In this document: piece by piece, positions 1 through 13,500 of the stretch | How positions within the stretch are numbered: position 1 is the stretch's first letter | Layout of the letters: the number at the start of each line of letters is the position of its first letter | From: Anticarsia gemmatalis | Lineage: Eukaryota; Arthropoda; Insecta; Lepidoptera; Erebidae | Assembly (NCBI RefSeq): GCF_050436995.1 | Contig: NC_134747.1 | Span: 7,571,501-7,635,500 of the forward strand | Direction of reading: 5' to 3' | DNA: 64,000 nucleotides | Position numbers and translations under genes: made by a program | The notes under the pieces: model-generated | Told to the model about the DNA's origin: nothing | Seen by the model: only the letters and a program-made list of their open reading frames with translations | Databases searched by the model: none

Positions 1-1975
1 AGGGCCACCGAATGAAGTAACGGCCTAAAACAAGTTGAGTTTCGAATAATTGTACGTACTTCTGAACAAGCTCGGGGACATTTTGATAATAAATGTAGCG
101 CCTATTCAGACGTGTATCAACTAAATCCCTGTATTACGGTACGCTAATAACTGTTGTAGATTCTTCGAATCAAAGAAAATTGTGCTATCGGCGTGGTGTC
201 CGTCATTAAAAGGTTAATAGACATCTTTCTTTAGAAGCGCTCAAAAAATATATACCTAAACGGTAACTCGATATTTTATGAACTTTCAGTTTTTGTATTG
301 AAAGTATACTGTACCAATAAACTAACTAACAAAAATTCAAAACTGAATCCCGGTTTTTCCATTGGCTAGTACAACAAACAATACACTTGGTTTGTCATTT
401 GTTACTTCCATACTATCAAATGAAAGAACTGCTTGTGTTCAAAATATTAAAAGGTTGTCCCTATATTCCAAGCTTTAGAGATTGTCATATTATTATCCAC
501 GTGCTACATTATATTTGGGTAAACCGTGCGATTAGGCAGACACGATGTTCTAACGCTAAATTAAAGTCTGAATTTCATACAGTTTTAGACTTCAATGTTT
601 ACATTTCGCTCCTCTCTAGCTCCCAAAGTTATAAACGAGTTTGAATTTGCAGAGTGGAGTAAGCAAATCAGTTAATCGGGATTTCGGAAGCAATTTTGTT
701 ATCACATAAACAATAATTTGTCTACACTCATATTCAGATACTTATTATTTTATTTAAATGCATTTTTAACAACCCCATGCCCATAATGTTTAAAAAAATA
801 TAAAGCAAACGTTTTTTCTTAATAGTCCTTGTTTGTGTAAGTAATATTTTAATGTGTAATTAATATTTTAATATCGCATACGTTGACCTAAAAAAGTTCT
901 GAAAAACAATTTTAATCAATACCATTTCAATGAATAATACATGTTGAATAAACTTCTTTCGCGTTACCATCCGGACTTTAACGAATAAAAAATGTATGAC
1001 AGATTAAATACATAGATAAGTAAAGAAAAAAAACTTAAAGGTGCGTAAATGTACGCTCTCCATGAAACAGGTTTATGATTTCTTTTGTAATTGCGTCAGA
1101 GTTCAGAAGCCAGAAGTAACGACGACTTGCATCAAACGAATATTCCACAGTTTACAAAACTATTGTTTATTAAATTCCTTACTCTTATGATTGCAATAAA
1201 ACAACAAGCGAGATGAAATAGTTATGCGACTCTTTCATCTGAATAATTTAATATACGTATTTGTTACGGCGAGTATACGGAAGCGATGTGGAACAAACAA
1301 TGATACTTGATACAAACAAAATTGTAGATTATGTTTACCAATATTCCTAGACGTTGTTATTATAATTTGTCTTATCATTACTACATAAGAAAAAAAGTCC
1401 TTTTCAAAAACTGTCTGTTCACAATGATTTATAAATGTACGGATCGGATTTTTACGCGGTTTTTAGAGGAAGGTTTAAGTGTACTTTTTATTAAGATTTA
1501 GAGGAAATTTACTTTGTAGCCCGAAAGAAGAGGGCAGGCCAAGTATTTTCTCAAAGCCGTGAGCTCTTACAAACGTTGAAGCGAATAGGTATTATCAGTT
1601 TCCATAGAATCCATTTCTTAGGATAGGACAATCGCCCAATTCTTGTAAAACTAACTATTGAATATCACATCAAAAGGAAGCCTTAGAAAATGATGAATAA
1701 ACGTTTTCAATAGATGTTTCTCAGAAGATAAAAATTAGCTTCTAATATAACCTAATGTGGTTGATTGTGAGCAGTGCCCTTTGACCTCGGCGACTTAGTT
1801 TTGATTGAACATAATGACGGTCAGTCAGATGATCGGCCGACATCATGTGTCACTGTACAATGATGAGAATATTATTTACGATTCACTGGTAAATTAGGCG
1901 TAGTTGCTAAGTAACTAAACCCGTGATCTTTTTCGGTCTTCGTAAGATCGAAACAGACTCGTCCAGAGTAATATG
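1..1975. other. gene-free AT-rich stretch
   Basis: No open frame with splice signals or recognisable protein was seen on either strand. The sequence is AT-rich with short homopolymer runs. It could be intron or intergenic DNA; nothing supports a gene here. Confidence 0.5.
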
Positions 1976-2166
1976 TTTTTTTTTTTATAGACAACTTCCG
2001 CGCTAAGAATTTCTCTTGTGTCGCGGGACGTTTACAAACATACAAACCACGGATACAAGTACAAGCAGACCCGAAACAGTTATTTGTGGATCGTACAAAT
2101 AATTGTGCCGTGTGGGAATCAAACCCATGACCTCCCGTCGCAGTGGACTGCGCCACGGAAGCAGTC
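1976..2166 (-). repeat. tRNA-derived SINE
   Basis: Read on the minus strand, the element begins GACTGCTTCCGTGGCGCAGT, which holds a pol III A-box-like motif, followed by a B-box-like GGTTTGATTCCC. An A-rich tail comes after the body and its end reads as a T run at about 1976-1986 on the plus strand. The body matches the copy at 55012-55227 (shared CACAATTATTTGT and AGCAATTCTTAG-like blocks). This is a retroposed SINE, not a functional tRNA: no clover-leaf closes around the boxes. Confidence 0.75.
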
Positions 2167-2573
2167 AAATACAACAATACGAGTACTGTATTATGTATAA
2201 TGTTTTATAAAGATAAATACCCGGTGTTTAGTTATTTGGGGCTAGTTTCACGGTTTACTGATGAGTATCGGATAACCTATTCGATGGATAATGTGACAGC
2301 AGATGTATTAAGGCAATTATTAGGGCGGGAGTAGTCTTTAAAAAAAAAAACTTTCAACATTCTACCTGATATAAGCTAACCAGAAACCAAATACTTAATC
2401 AGAGTCTTTGAACATCGGAGCTTTAGTTTATATTTCTTGAATTAAAAGTATAAATTAAAATAGAAGCAGAAAGTAAAAAGAAATTGTAGTGATTACTGTA
2501 ATTTGATATCTGAGCAATACTTACTTATCTACAAAAAATGAAATCAATGTTTCCACGAATTCGTTTATCTCAG

Positions 2574-2846
2574 ACTAGCTGACCCGCGCAACTTCGCTTG
2601 CGTCACATAAGAGAGAATGGGTGACATTTTTCCCCGTTTTTATAACATTTTTTACTGGTACTCTGCTCCTATTGGTCGTAGCGTGATGATATATAGCCTA
2701 TAACCTTTCTCGATAAATGGGCTATCTAACACTGAAAGAATTTTTCAAATCAGACCAGTAGTTCCTGAGATTAGCGCGTTCAAACAAACAAACAAACAAT
2801 CAAACAAACAAACAAACTCTTCAGCTTTATAATATTAAGTATAGAT
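2574..2846 (+). repeat. dispersed lepidopteran repeat, copy 1
   Basis: The copy starts ACTAGCTGACCCGCGCAACT and ends near CTTCAGCTTTATAATATTAA. It contains a CAAA tandem tract at 2781-2818. An inverted, closely similar copy lies at 58571-58816. The outer 37 bases of the two copies are identical. The family is not assigned here; it is a common moth/butterfly interspersed repeat, either a non-autonomous DNA element or a truncated retroelement end. Confidence 0.8.
2781..2818. repeat. (CAAA)n microsatellite inside the dispersed repeat
   Basis: About nine CAAA units with one CAAT interruption. The inverted copy of the element at 58.6 kb carries the complementary TTTG tract, so the microsatellite is part of the element and not independent. 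Confidence 0.85.
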
Positions 2847-2849
2847 CTG

Positions 2850-5800
2850 CGTAATCCTACACTCAAACAATACGGAAAGTTTTAACAAGATAATATGATA
2901 TTTACATAAGGTTACTGAACTCTAGTTGAAGGATGCTATGGAATAACAATTCAACTAACTGAATCAAACGCCCACTAAGGTAAAAAAATTACAAATCGCT
3001 TGCAAGTAGTTTAACATTATTTTAGTAAAACAGTGTCACTTATCCATGAAATCTTAAAATTATATACGCTTGAATGTATAAATGAATGTTATATACAATA
3101 AAGCACCGCAATTCTATTGTAGTAGATTATGGGACTGCAATTTCATTTTTTTTTATTATTATTAACCTCTTCTCGGTATTCTCATATGTCAACGGAAAAA
3201 TTATGTGAGGACTTAGCTCCATCACGCCGTGACCTTAGCAAGAGCAACCAAAAATGGAGAGCAACAGACGTGACACGCCATACCTGTATTTATGAGCCCA
3301 ACAACACTCCAAAACATTCATCTACTACATCATAATTAGTTATTCATTAGTGTGACTCTCTCAATGACTTCAAACTAAGACCAAGCCGTCCTTTTCATAC
3401 AAAACAACAATCTACATAATTGCTGCTCATTTCTCTCAATTTATGTATGTACGGGACTCTACATGTATGGGAAACCTTCCGTTATCTCAAAGGAAATCAA
3501 ATAATAACCACTTATAGTTTTACGGGTCGCGATCCCAAATATCGGGCAGCGGAACAAAGTTCATTATTATTATTACGATTCAATTAACAAAGTCAAACAA
3601 TTATTAAACAATGTGCTGTGCATTTTATTACACTTTTTAATAACGTACTCGTTTTAATAGTTTCACAGCGGTGTACAAAACTATCGCGAAACTAAAGTTA
3701 AAACTTTCCAACACAAAACAACTTTTTGGAATACAATTTGCAATGCATATAAGGTAGTTTTAAAGTCTATTGTTGTGAAACCATCACAATGACACAATGT
3801 AAGATAAGATGGAAGATACTCATAGATGGTCTACGTTCGCAATTTATTTATATCCATTTATGTGTTTAGTTTACAACCCTTGTTTTGTTATGTAGATCTG
3901 CGACATTATTGACTCGCATTGTTCCCCGCTAGTGTATGATTTATGCGACAAGTACAAAGAAATACGTGACTGTCTATTACATGTGTACCCTTATTCCTAT
4001 TGACAATAGCTCACTTTGTGTGTTTCTGTTCGTTCTTTTGTTATACTTTACACCTACAGGAAGTGAATTTATTTGCCATCGAGGAAAATATCTACTGTGC
4101 ATATCACTGAACACAAGTAAATATATTCAATATCATTTCCTCAGTCAACTATCGTGATATTCTCATGTTTGTTCGAACAGACTTCGGTTTAATAGAGCCG
4201 TATCAAAAAGACAGGTGCCACTGCAACAAAGTCACAAACAATGAAAACATGTAGATTTATCTCAAGTTCATAACATCTGGCCCCTACCGCAATGCACCAT
4301 TCTCGGTCAGTCATGCGAGCTTCACGATATTATATTATTTTAAAATATTTTACCTGCCAGTACACAATGCACACGAGTACTTTCTTACAGAAAACATTAA
4401 AACACGCAATGTTACATTGCTCAAATGAGCTGTGTAATGCTTTCCTCATTAGTATTACAATGTTAGTCATACAGTCAACGTAAACACGACTCCTTCATTA
4501 GTAAGTCGGGTGTTCTTATCAGCCACCGAAATACCTGAGATACATTATAACGGGGCAAAGCCCTTGGCCCATTAACTTCACCAACACATTCCAAAAGTTG
4601 TTTGTTATGTCTTCTCGAACGTTAGGAAATATACTCAAGATCCGCTATTGGAAAACGATTAGGCTCTAATTGAGTCCGGTCATAAAGCTGTTGAATGTAC
4701 AGATTAACCGCCGATAACTATGTAATAATCATTTGTTAATATTAATTGAGTGTTTAATAGCAGTATTGACAAACGTACCGGGTGTAAACAAGCTTTCGCC
4801 GCAAGCGACTGCCTCTCCCGCTTTATATTATGGAGATGTTCAACACTATATAATAATTAAATATTGCTCATAGAGCCACGAGTAAATTATGAACACTGAC
4901 ATTTTCAAAATATAATACAGTAGGTAGTAAATTAGTAACAATCAAATACAATTTTAAACAGCCAGGTTTATTTCGTAGTTCTTTCTCATTTATAAACAAG
5001 GGCAGAAAAACATGACCCGCCTATTTCATGAAGTCATTAATATAAGGTTTAGCAGGTAAAGGTACATAATCTCTTAATAGCATCGTTACGGAGTCCGCTG
5101 GGACTTATTCTAGGTATCCTATTAGGCTTTTACGATACGACATACACAGTCTATTTCTGGTATAGGCCAAACATCAGAATCATACATTGATTACTATTCC
5201 TAGATGAACTATTTCCCTCGGTCCAACACAATTGCGAGGATAGCCAATTATATGATTGGTTTCCACGTCATTTCCAGATCAATGCTTCCATATTCATTTG
5301 TGCTTCTTTATTCCGTCTAGTTATCGTCCTGACGTTTGTGTCAGAATCCACAAGCCATTGGCAATCTCATTTAGCTTATTCATGGGGATCTCGATCTCAA
5401 CAACTTGAGATATATATTCTTATGTCTCCTTTGATTAAAAATATACAAAGAATGTATCTAGTGTTGCAGTAAGAGTAGATTTTTGGATGAAAACGTATTA
5501 ATATTTTATGCAATTAATACAATATGCCCTAGGATTTTTACGTGCGTTAAAAAATAAATATTTAACTATCAAGTATTACATCACAGTAATTAACGAGAGC
5601 ATACTTTAATTAACCTTATATCAGATTAAGTTTTAACTGGGTTATATCAGTCGTTTAATACAAGGTAAACAAATACTTGTTGGTCAAATTATTCATAGAT
5701 TTGTGATAATAATATTACAAGTATTATCTCAAAGTAAATAAATCACATTTGTTAATATTGTAAAAAAGTAGTTTTCAACAATTTTTCACTGACAGTACAA

Positions 5801-6012
5801 TCATTCACAAAGTTTCAAATTAATCCGACGCGACGCGACGAAACGCATGCTCGGGAAGTCGGCCTGTATTATGGCTTAAATGCAAACATATTATTTACAA
5901 ACATTATTATGAACCTTATCGAATCGTGTGGGAAAGTCATAGAAGGAATAAAATGATACAATTTTAAAGTAATAAAGTAAAAGCCGATTCGAAGACAATT
6001 TCAAAGTTTTAC
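2850..6012. other. gene-free AT-rich stretch
   Basis: Only short chance open frames occur, without codon pattern, splice context or recognisable motifs. A small CpG-rich patch begins near 5826, next to the candidate exon at 6013-6158. Confidence 0.5.
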
Positions 6013-6158
6013 CTGACAAATTGAATTCGATGGCGATGTCTAGCGAATGTCGGCACTCGGCTGCTCTCCCGATTGCCTGCCCGTGGCTCTCGTGCCTGCA
6101 GCTCCGCCATGTCGGCTCTCCGTTGCTTGTATTGAATTTCCCGAGCACTTTCCAACTC
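6013..6158 (-). CDS. possible internal exon of an unknown minus-strand gene
   Basis: Read on the minus strand, this GC- and CpG-rich block is flanked by a possible acceptor (CATGTAG before 6158) and a good donor (CAG then GTAAAA after 6013). One frame is open through all 48 codons and reads as a charged, probably helical stretch starting ELESAREIQYKQRRADMAEL. A second frame is also open, which weakens the case. I do not recognise the protein and find no neighbouring exon. It could equally be a CpG-rich non-coding exon or chance. Confidence 0.3.
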
Positions 6159-9100
6159 CTACATGTACCTGTCCTCTATTTAAAGACGAAACTTTATAAA
6201 ATTAACTTGTAAAATTAGTTTCCTTCGCTCAAAGTAGTTTCAGTGATTATTTTAAACTCTCTTCACGTTTTAGTCTAATAACGTAGCACAGGAAATGTTT
6301 TCATCATAAATTATCTTTAGGCATGAGTTACATAAATAAACTTAAGAAAAAGTCTGAACATACGATAAATAGATCAGAGTTGTTCATCATAACTCAAAGC
6401 ACTCATCAATAACATGAACCCGCCCACGAATACACGGCTGATAAAAAATCGATATTAGATAGGAATAACCGATAAATATGTGAAGGGAATGATCCGTGAT
6501 ATAGGCGTAAAATTGCGGAACCGCGAAAGTACCTCATAATAACTTGATGAATAAATAAATATTTTCCAAATACTAAAGCGTTCATTTTAATTTCCACTCT
6601 TGTGTTGGGAAAATAGGCTGCATTTATTGAGTGAAGTGGAGACTCGCGCACTTATAATCATTTATTATTCATAGTCGTAGAAAAAAAAAGGCACTTCAAC
6701 TAATAAATAATTATGAATTTTTAAATGAAAAATAATTAGCAGGACTTTAAACAGCACTAACAGACGTACAAATTTGCGCTCTTACATTTTAATTGAAGAA
6801 GTGTGAAGTTTGAAAGCTTTTTAACGCCAACTTTCTTCAGAGATTTTCTGGTTCGTTAATTGTTGGGTATGGCTATTAGCTTTTACATTATAATACACTA
6901 TCGCGATAACGGTTTGGTGTATCGTTGATAAACGTTTAACAACAAATGATAAGTGGCCATTAGGATAAACAGGGCAATGGAAAGTTTGGTCGACGCTAAT
7001 GCCCAAATCCACGTGTGTCGTAGAGATTAAACAACGGACCGTAAACACGGCATATGTGCCCGACGTAATACATATTACTTAACTTTGATAAATTGTAACC
7101 AGCTTGAACCAAATCTCGGCTATTTATAGTACCACTTCTACTTGATAAAAGTAGATTTCTCACGTCTTATTACGTGACACGGAACGAGCAAATAAATAAA
7201 CGTTCACAATTTTCGTACCAGCAATTTTTCATAACATCTAGTGTACACATATTTCTTCAGAAGACAAGTCAATCTCGAGAACGATATACATATTTTAATA
7301 AGCGTTTTATTTACTTGTAACAGAAGTTATAAATAAGGTCGATTTGTTCCTAAAACGCCATGAGCCCTTAAAAATCAATAACATAAAACAAACAATTTGC
7401 TAAAGCCGGAATAGTAAAATAACATTGGGTTCATGAAAGTTGTGTGGAAGCATTTTCCTGTGTGCTTTGGGTAATATAAAATTAAAGTGTCCGCATCGGT
7501 CGGTGCGATATCGTAGACCGACCGTTTAAACAATACCCACAACACAACGTGGGTTATTAAATTTGATAATAGTATAACTAATGGAAAGGGCCAGTGGTCA
7601 AGCAACGGCAACAAAGATAGAACAATTGTACAACTACTTTAAGAACTTTATATCTGCGGTCATTTAAAAACAAAACAGATGCGACTGTTGTTATCGATAA
7701 TAATTGATCAGCACTACACGGAGCTTCTTCTATCATACTCTTTTATTCGGTGATGTCCAATAAAAACTCATACTTATAATATGATTTGGAAAAAATAGGA
7801 TCGTTAGTCGTTATCGCACCTGCTTGTTACCATGTTTCATTTTATAGGTCTTAGTATAAACAAAATAGTTAACTATTTCTGGGTTAAACAGGAAAATTAG
7901 TTAATTAGTATTATATCGTTTCTGTTTAGACTTGGGGTCGATCTATGCTGATCCAGAAATAATAATAACGCTATAGATAGACGAAAAGGTCCTAAACTAA
8001 TAACTTCATTTCTGCTATAAAATTATTCTACAGATAAATTTACTTTCAATTTCGCTAAAACTCAGACAAATAAAGCAGAAACTTTTAAAACAAACATTTA
8101 ATAAACAAAAGCAATTTGTTTACTACTTTGAACAGTGAATAAAATAAAGGATTTATTGAATCGCTGTCTATAAAAACCGGGTAATATTTGGTCTTCTCAG
8201 TGAAACAAGAAAGATGAAAAAGATCCGGCCGTGTACGATGAAAACTAAATCCTATGTAGTGAGATGATATAGCGCGGAGAATATGGAGATGCACAGCGTA
8301 ATGATGGATTGCTAACCCTCGCGTGAAGACATCGTAAAACCCTATCCTCCAAATGACTCACGGGTAACATAAAGCCTCCAATGTTTTGCTTTCGTTCACA
8401 CTTATGCAAAGATATGTAGGAGAAAATGTTTCATTATTTTTTTCTAAATTTCGTGAGTTTTTATAGTATCAAGTTTTGATTGGTTTCAAAACTAAGGATA
8501 ATATCATATTCTTTTATGTATTTTGTCAAAAAATAGATTCAATATCAGGGTTCAGTAATAGGGCAGATAATTATAATGAGCAGTAAAATAGGTTAACATA
8601 ACAAGTAATAAACGTTACTGGGACTATAGGTAGTCATTTCTATTTTCACAGGGTTGCTGAATTTAAATATATGTTATTGTTTCCTCAAGCCTATCTAATT
8701 TGGCATTCAGAACACACATAGATATATCAGTATAACATTGAGCTGATGAATTAACATTACCGACGCGGCGCAGTCACGGTCGTCGCCGGCCCGCCGCCAA
8801 ACTGTTACACCATCTGTTCCTGCCTCGCATTTATTAATTCTGCTGTCATTCTATCTTATTCCAACTTCCTAATATCCGCTGGCCCCTTTCGTCCGCAATT
8901 TATTTCAATTATCTTACAGTGAATATCTCAAGATAAGGCCTATAAAGAAGCAACTTTATATTAAGTAAGTTGAACAAACAAACGAGCCGTTTAACTTCAC
9001 CGAGCAAACATAACTAATAAAAAGGGTAAATAACATAAACTGGACATCATAAAAAGTTCGAACGTATTCTATGTTTACAAAACTGTCGAATGAATATAAA

Positions 9101-9814
9101 GCGTCGCTGAATGTTTATAGCACTATAAAAATATAAACATCTGTTATTTGATGTGTACGGAATCGCAAGTACCTTATAATGCGGTATCTCTGCGGGAAAT
9201 CATGAAAGGTTGTATGAGTATATCAATATGTGATAAGCAAAATAAGGGACCAATCGGCCACGTAATTGACATTGAAATCGATATGAACCTCGCCGCCGCT
9301 GTCGAAGTATTTCACAGATCATTGCATCGCATGCACAAATATTATTTCATTTTGTTGCTTTTTATGGTAAACGTTATATTTTTGTTTATGTTGAGATTCA
9401 AGTAAGATACATAACAAATTAACGGTTGAATCGTATTACAATTACCAAGCGTGTATGGCAACCTGGCAGTTTAATTCAATTTATATTAACTTATGGAATT
9501 AGTAACAGTATGACTACATCGCCGCACCGCACGTGTCTAATCAAAGTTTATATACGACTGAGCTATGCCTGATTTAGTTTACTAGCATACAGAGGTATAA
9601 ATTAGATACGTTTTATGGTTATTTTTATCTTGGCTTATGTCTGGAGAACATCAAGACCAGACAAATGTTTTGAACTGTCACGATAACATAGCATAAACGT
9701 AAAATAAACAACGAACAAAAAATGCAACTGATTTGTTTATTAACATACATATGTACAGTCTGTTATAGCTAAAGTTGTAGGCAAAGTTTTATGAAATGCA
9801 ATATAAATCACTCT
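6159..9814. other. gene-free AT-rich stretch
   Basis: No supported gene. A short GC-rich patch at about 8760-8830 contrasts with its AT-rich surroundings and ends, on the minus strand, at a possible donor (TCG then GTAATG). Its frames are short and it is not called as an exon. Confidence 0.45.
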
Positions 9815-9890
9815 GTCGTTGTCACTTTGTCTGGGAATCGAACCTGGGACCTCGTGATCAGTAGTCGGACACTACTGCAGTAATCTCGTA
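9815..9890 (-). repeat. tRNA-derived SINE fragment
   Basis: On the minus strand a perfect B-box-like GGTTCGATTCCC follows a tRNA-like segment (GTAGTGTCCGACTACTGATC). The 5' A box is weak and no body or tail is clear, so this is probably a truncated SINE copy. Confidence 0.5.
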
Positions 9891-10404
9891 ATTCATTTTA
9901 TTTTTTAATAGCATTGCTGCGCTGCTATCATATTAAACGCTGTCGATGATAATAGTCAAGTTATATAAAATAAACAACACATTATATTAAGTAAAGTAAT
10001 AACTTTATCTTTAGACAAATACACGTTAAATAAATTACGTGAATGCTAACTCAAGTTGTGCGCTTCTCATAACAGTGACAAATTGATTTTAACTCAAGGT
10101 CCTCAGTCGTAGAACCACTAGTTTTTTTCTTTACACAAGGAATTCATCGTGCCAGGGTTCAAATGAACGTGTGCGTATTGTTTATTATTAAATTATGTGT
10201 TTATTTGTTATAACTAGACAACACTAAATTGAAATTTAAACACTGGCTTTTCATTGCAATAAATATCATCTAAATGTTATTGGACGACTGACAAAAGACC
10301 CTTCGATTCCAACCTAAGCAGAGCTTGTACTATGATAACTAGGATAGCTGATAAACATATTTATATACTTCTTAATACATACTTATGTAGACTAATTGAC
10401 AACC

Positions 10405-10520
10405 TGGCTCGGAACAGATACTCGAGCTCATCACACAATTATTTGGTGGGATTCGAACCAAACCATACGCAGCGCCACGATTATTGCAGCGAGGTGACTG
10501 TAATAACCACTGTGCCTAAC
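10405..10520 (-). repeat. tRNA-derived SINE
   Basis: On the minus strand an A-box-like TAGGCACAGTGGTTA is followed about 50 bases later by the B box GGTTCGAATCCC and then by CAATTATTTG, which is also found after the B box in the copies at 2.1 and 55.1 kb. No functional tRNA fold was found. Confidence 0.65.
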
Positions 10521-13500
10521 GTGCAATTCCAAGAGAATAATTGTCTTACATTAACGCTTTATAAACTTTTAACTACTTTGATTTAATTACGACTAGATTT
10601 TGAACATTACTATGCGTGAGTCATCTGGCGTTTTAATTTATAGACATGTGACGACAGCAGATAATCCAAGTTTACGAGAACAATGAGAACAAAATATTAC
10701 CCTTCTTTGAAAATACTTTGTCCATTTGTAGAATATTTGAATCACAAAAGACATCTGAGCAAATTAATGACGAACATCTGAATCTCCTCAGCGGGAGATG
10801 TAAGTGGCGTGCTGTTACAATCATCTTTGACAATTCACCGCGTGACTCGTCGCCTTGTCGCCTTCTACAACGCTTTCATTACATTCTAATTAGTCAGATG
10901 TCTCCGCTAACATTATTACTGACTTCATTCTACATAACTACAAACAGCGACTAAGTGGTCACGTTTTACTCGCTATTTAAAATATAGCCAAACAAAATAA
11001 ATCTTCAAGTTCATTGACTTGAAAGTTGATGGAGTTAGTAGAGCCTCTGAAGAACGAAAACTACATACTTATTCCGCTTCTTACTTTTGAAAGACTGAGG
11101 ATGTATTTCGTAGATCCGCAGTTATTGAATCTGGATATAAACTCCCTGATTAATCCTTATAACTATTAAATTCTACTAACAAGAAGATGTTCAGTTCATG
11201 CGCATTGAAGTAGCTTGCGTGTTTTGTCTGGATTTTATGTTAAGTACTGTTATTTGCATTTCATTGCTGCTATTAACAGGACGTTTACAGAAAAAAAAAC
11301 ATTAGAAAAACAACATTATGACGTCAAACATTTGGACTTAATTACTAAAACAAGCCTCCTTTTCCAAAAATAGGTGACTTTGATGTAGGTCGGCAGTGAA
11401 TAACAAGAGGTATCGCTAGTTCTGACGCTTATACTCGGCACATTCTCGTAAATCTCGGGACCCTCGTATTAGCAATTCTGCGGCCTAAAGTAATACCATT
11501 ATGCCGTATTGTCCCGTGAATTAGCATACATTGTTATGAGTTCCGCTCTCTCCGGTAAATAAAATATATTCAAGAAAAGTACTGTTAGAGTTGCAAGCTT
11601 ACCTTTGGAAGTTCAAACGAGCAATATAGTTGTAGAAGTCTGATCATTATGTGGTAACGTATGACATGTTTCTACTTACACAATTTTGTAAAGTGCTGAA
11701 ACAATTTGCAGCAATAACACGTAATTTCCAAATGCTTGATTGTGTTAAACTGCTCTAAACATATTTTTTGTATGTAGAACTCGTAATGTTTAACAATCGT
11801 ATCGAATGGAAGATAGGAAAAAAATGAAAAACCTTCTTGGACATCGTAGTAACATATCTACAGTGCTTTTATAAACGATAAAAGATAATAACATGCCTGC
11901 TTGCAGCGTGAAATGAAAGCAGATATAGGATTGCAACCATCTGAGTATTCCTACTTTGAGATAAGTATAATGTAGTTACTTTATCTCAACAGTACAGGAG
12001 ATCTGAAATAATATTATTGTTTACTTGTATGTAGATTCACCCTTTGAGCTGTCTCTATTCTATGTTAACTAAGTAGGAGTATTGTTGATCTATGACAGAA
12101 AAATACGTAATGAAGTCTTGGAGGAATAGAAATGGCGAAATTGTTTACCAATATACGCGGTTGAAAATAAAATACCTTTTTTGTACTAAATCTGTCTAGT
12201 CTTAAATATTTTAGGTTCAGAAAAATTTGGAAAAAGTCCAACCTGCAGTCGCGTTTGATTGATTACACAGGGCAGATGTCGTTGCACGATTCAAATGAAC
12301 ATGATATGAATGCATCGGAGACGTGAAAAACAAACACACCAAACACACGTCAGATCTTGAGCGGCTGCCAGTATCTCCGTAGTGTCTTTTACTCTTCAAA
12401 TATTTAGTAGGTATACACAATCGTAAGCAAATCAAAATACCAAAATAAAAACTTTTTTTTCAAACGCATCTGTTTTCAAGACAAATTACACCAACATTTA
12501 AAAAGTGGGGCTATTATTTTTTCATAGCTTATACTATGCTACGAAAGGTTTCTCGAGGATTACCACAAGTAATGATTTCCCGGAATTTCCCTTTTATTTA
12601 ACCTGACAAAAAGTATCCTATGTCACGGAGAGGCTAAGATAATGTATATTTAACTGGGGAAAGACTTATTAAATTTTTTTTGCTAGTTACAGTTAAGTAC
12701 ATACAACACATAAGGTTTTCTTTTTAATATTAGAGAGTACGGAAACAGTTGCAAGTATCTATTGCGCACTTCTTAGTTGGTATTTCAGTAGTGACCGATT
12801 TGAATAAATCATTTGATTGTTTCAATCAGAGAATCATGTGCCGATGCCAAATTACACATCAATGCTCAATCTCGATCGACGAACGCCACACAAAGTATTT
12901 GTAGTGCTGTATCAGAACACGCGTAATTGTTAATTACGTCGAATTAACTATGAATTGACGTAAATTGTTAATGCGACTTAATTAATGTTGGGGTAACCAC
13001 GATGACCAAAAATCGTGCGCTTTTCAATCCGTGAAAATAGAAAAATAACGTGCGCCAAAATATTTACACGTGGTGCCCATATAAAAATAAGACAAAATAG
13101 TTTGTAAATTACAAATCAACAACGTCATAAATGTGTCTTTGTTTTGAGTTTTTAGTTTAGTTATACTGTGTTTTAGTCAATAAATGATTATGTTATACTT
13201 AGATGATTATTGAGAAATGTCGATTAACCAAACAAAGTGGCAATCAAGAAACCCATTATCTTTTTATTTCGAATATGACATAATACTAAACTTTTTAAAC
13301 TCTATGATTGGAAGGAGGTCACATTTTAACAGTAAGAAAACATAATTTATCTACTTTTTACAGAATATACATGCATACAAACTTGTAAATACACTGAAAC
13401 ATTGCAAGTAATAGCTATTTTTATTACCAACCAGTTTATCGTTTACAGTTTTCACTCATGCGGAATTATCAACGGTGCATTTCACAGTGGAAAAAATCCA

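Noticed and set aside
2095..2166. tRNA gene candidate on the minus strand
   Set aside because: A and B boxes are present, but there is no clover-leaf; the sequence continues into a SINE body shared with 55.1 kb.
9148..9405. 85-codon open frame with a C-terminal hydrophobic stretch
   Set aside because: No recognisable domain, AT-driven composition and no support from neighbours.
10717..10800. Possible short exon bounded by TTTGTAG and GAT|GTAAGT
   Set aside because: Good splice-like ends, but no frame joins to the Bok-like exons with certainty and the peptide is unrecognised.
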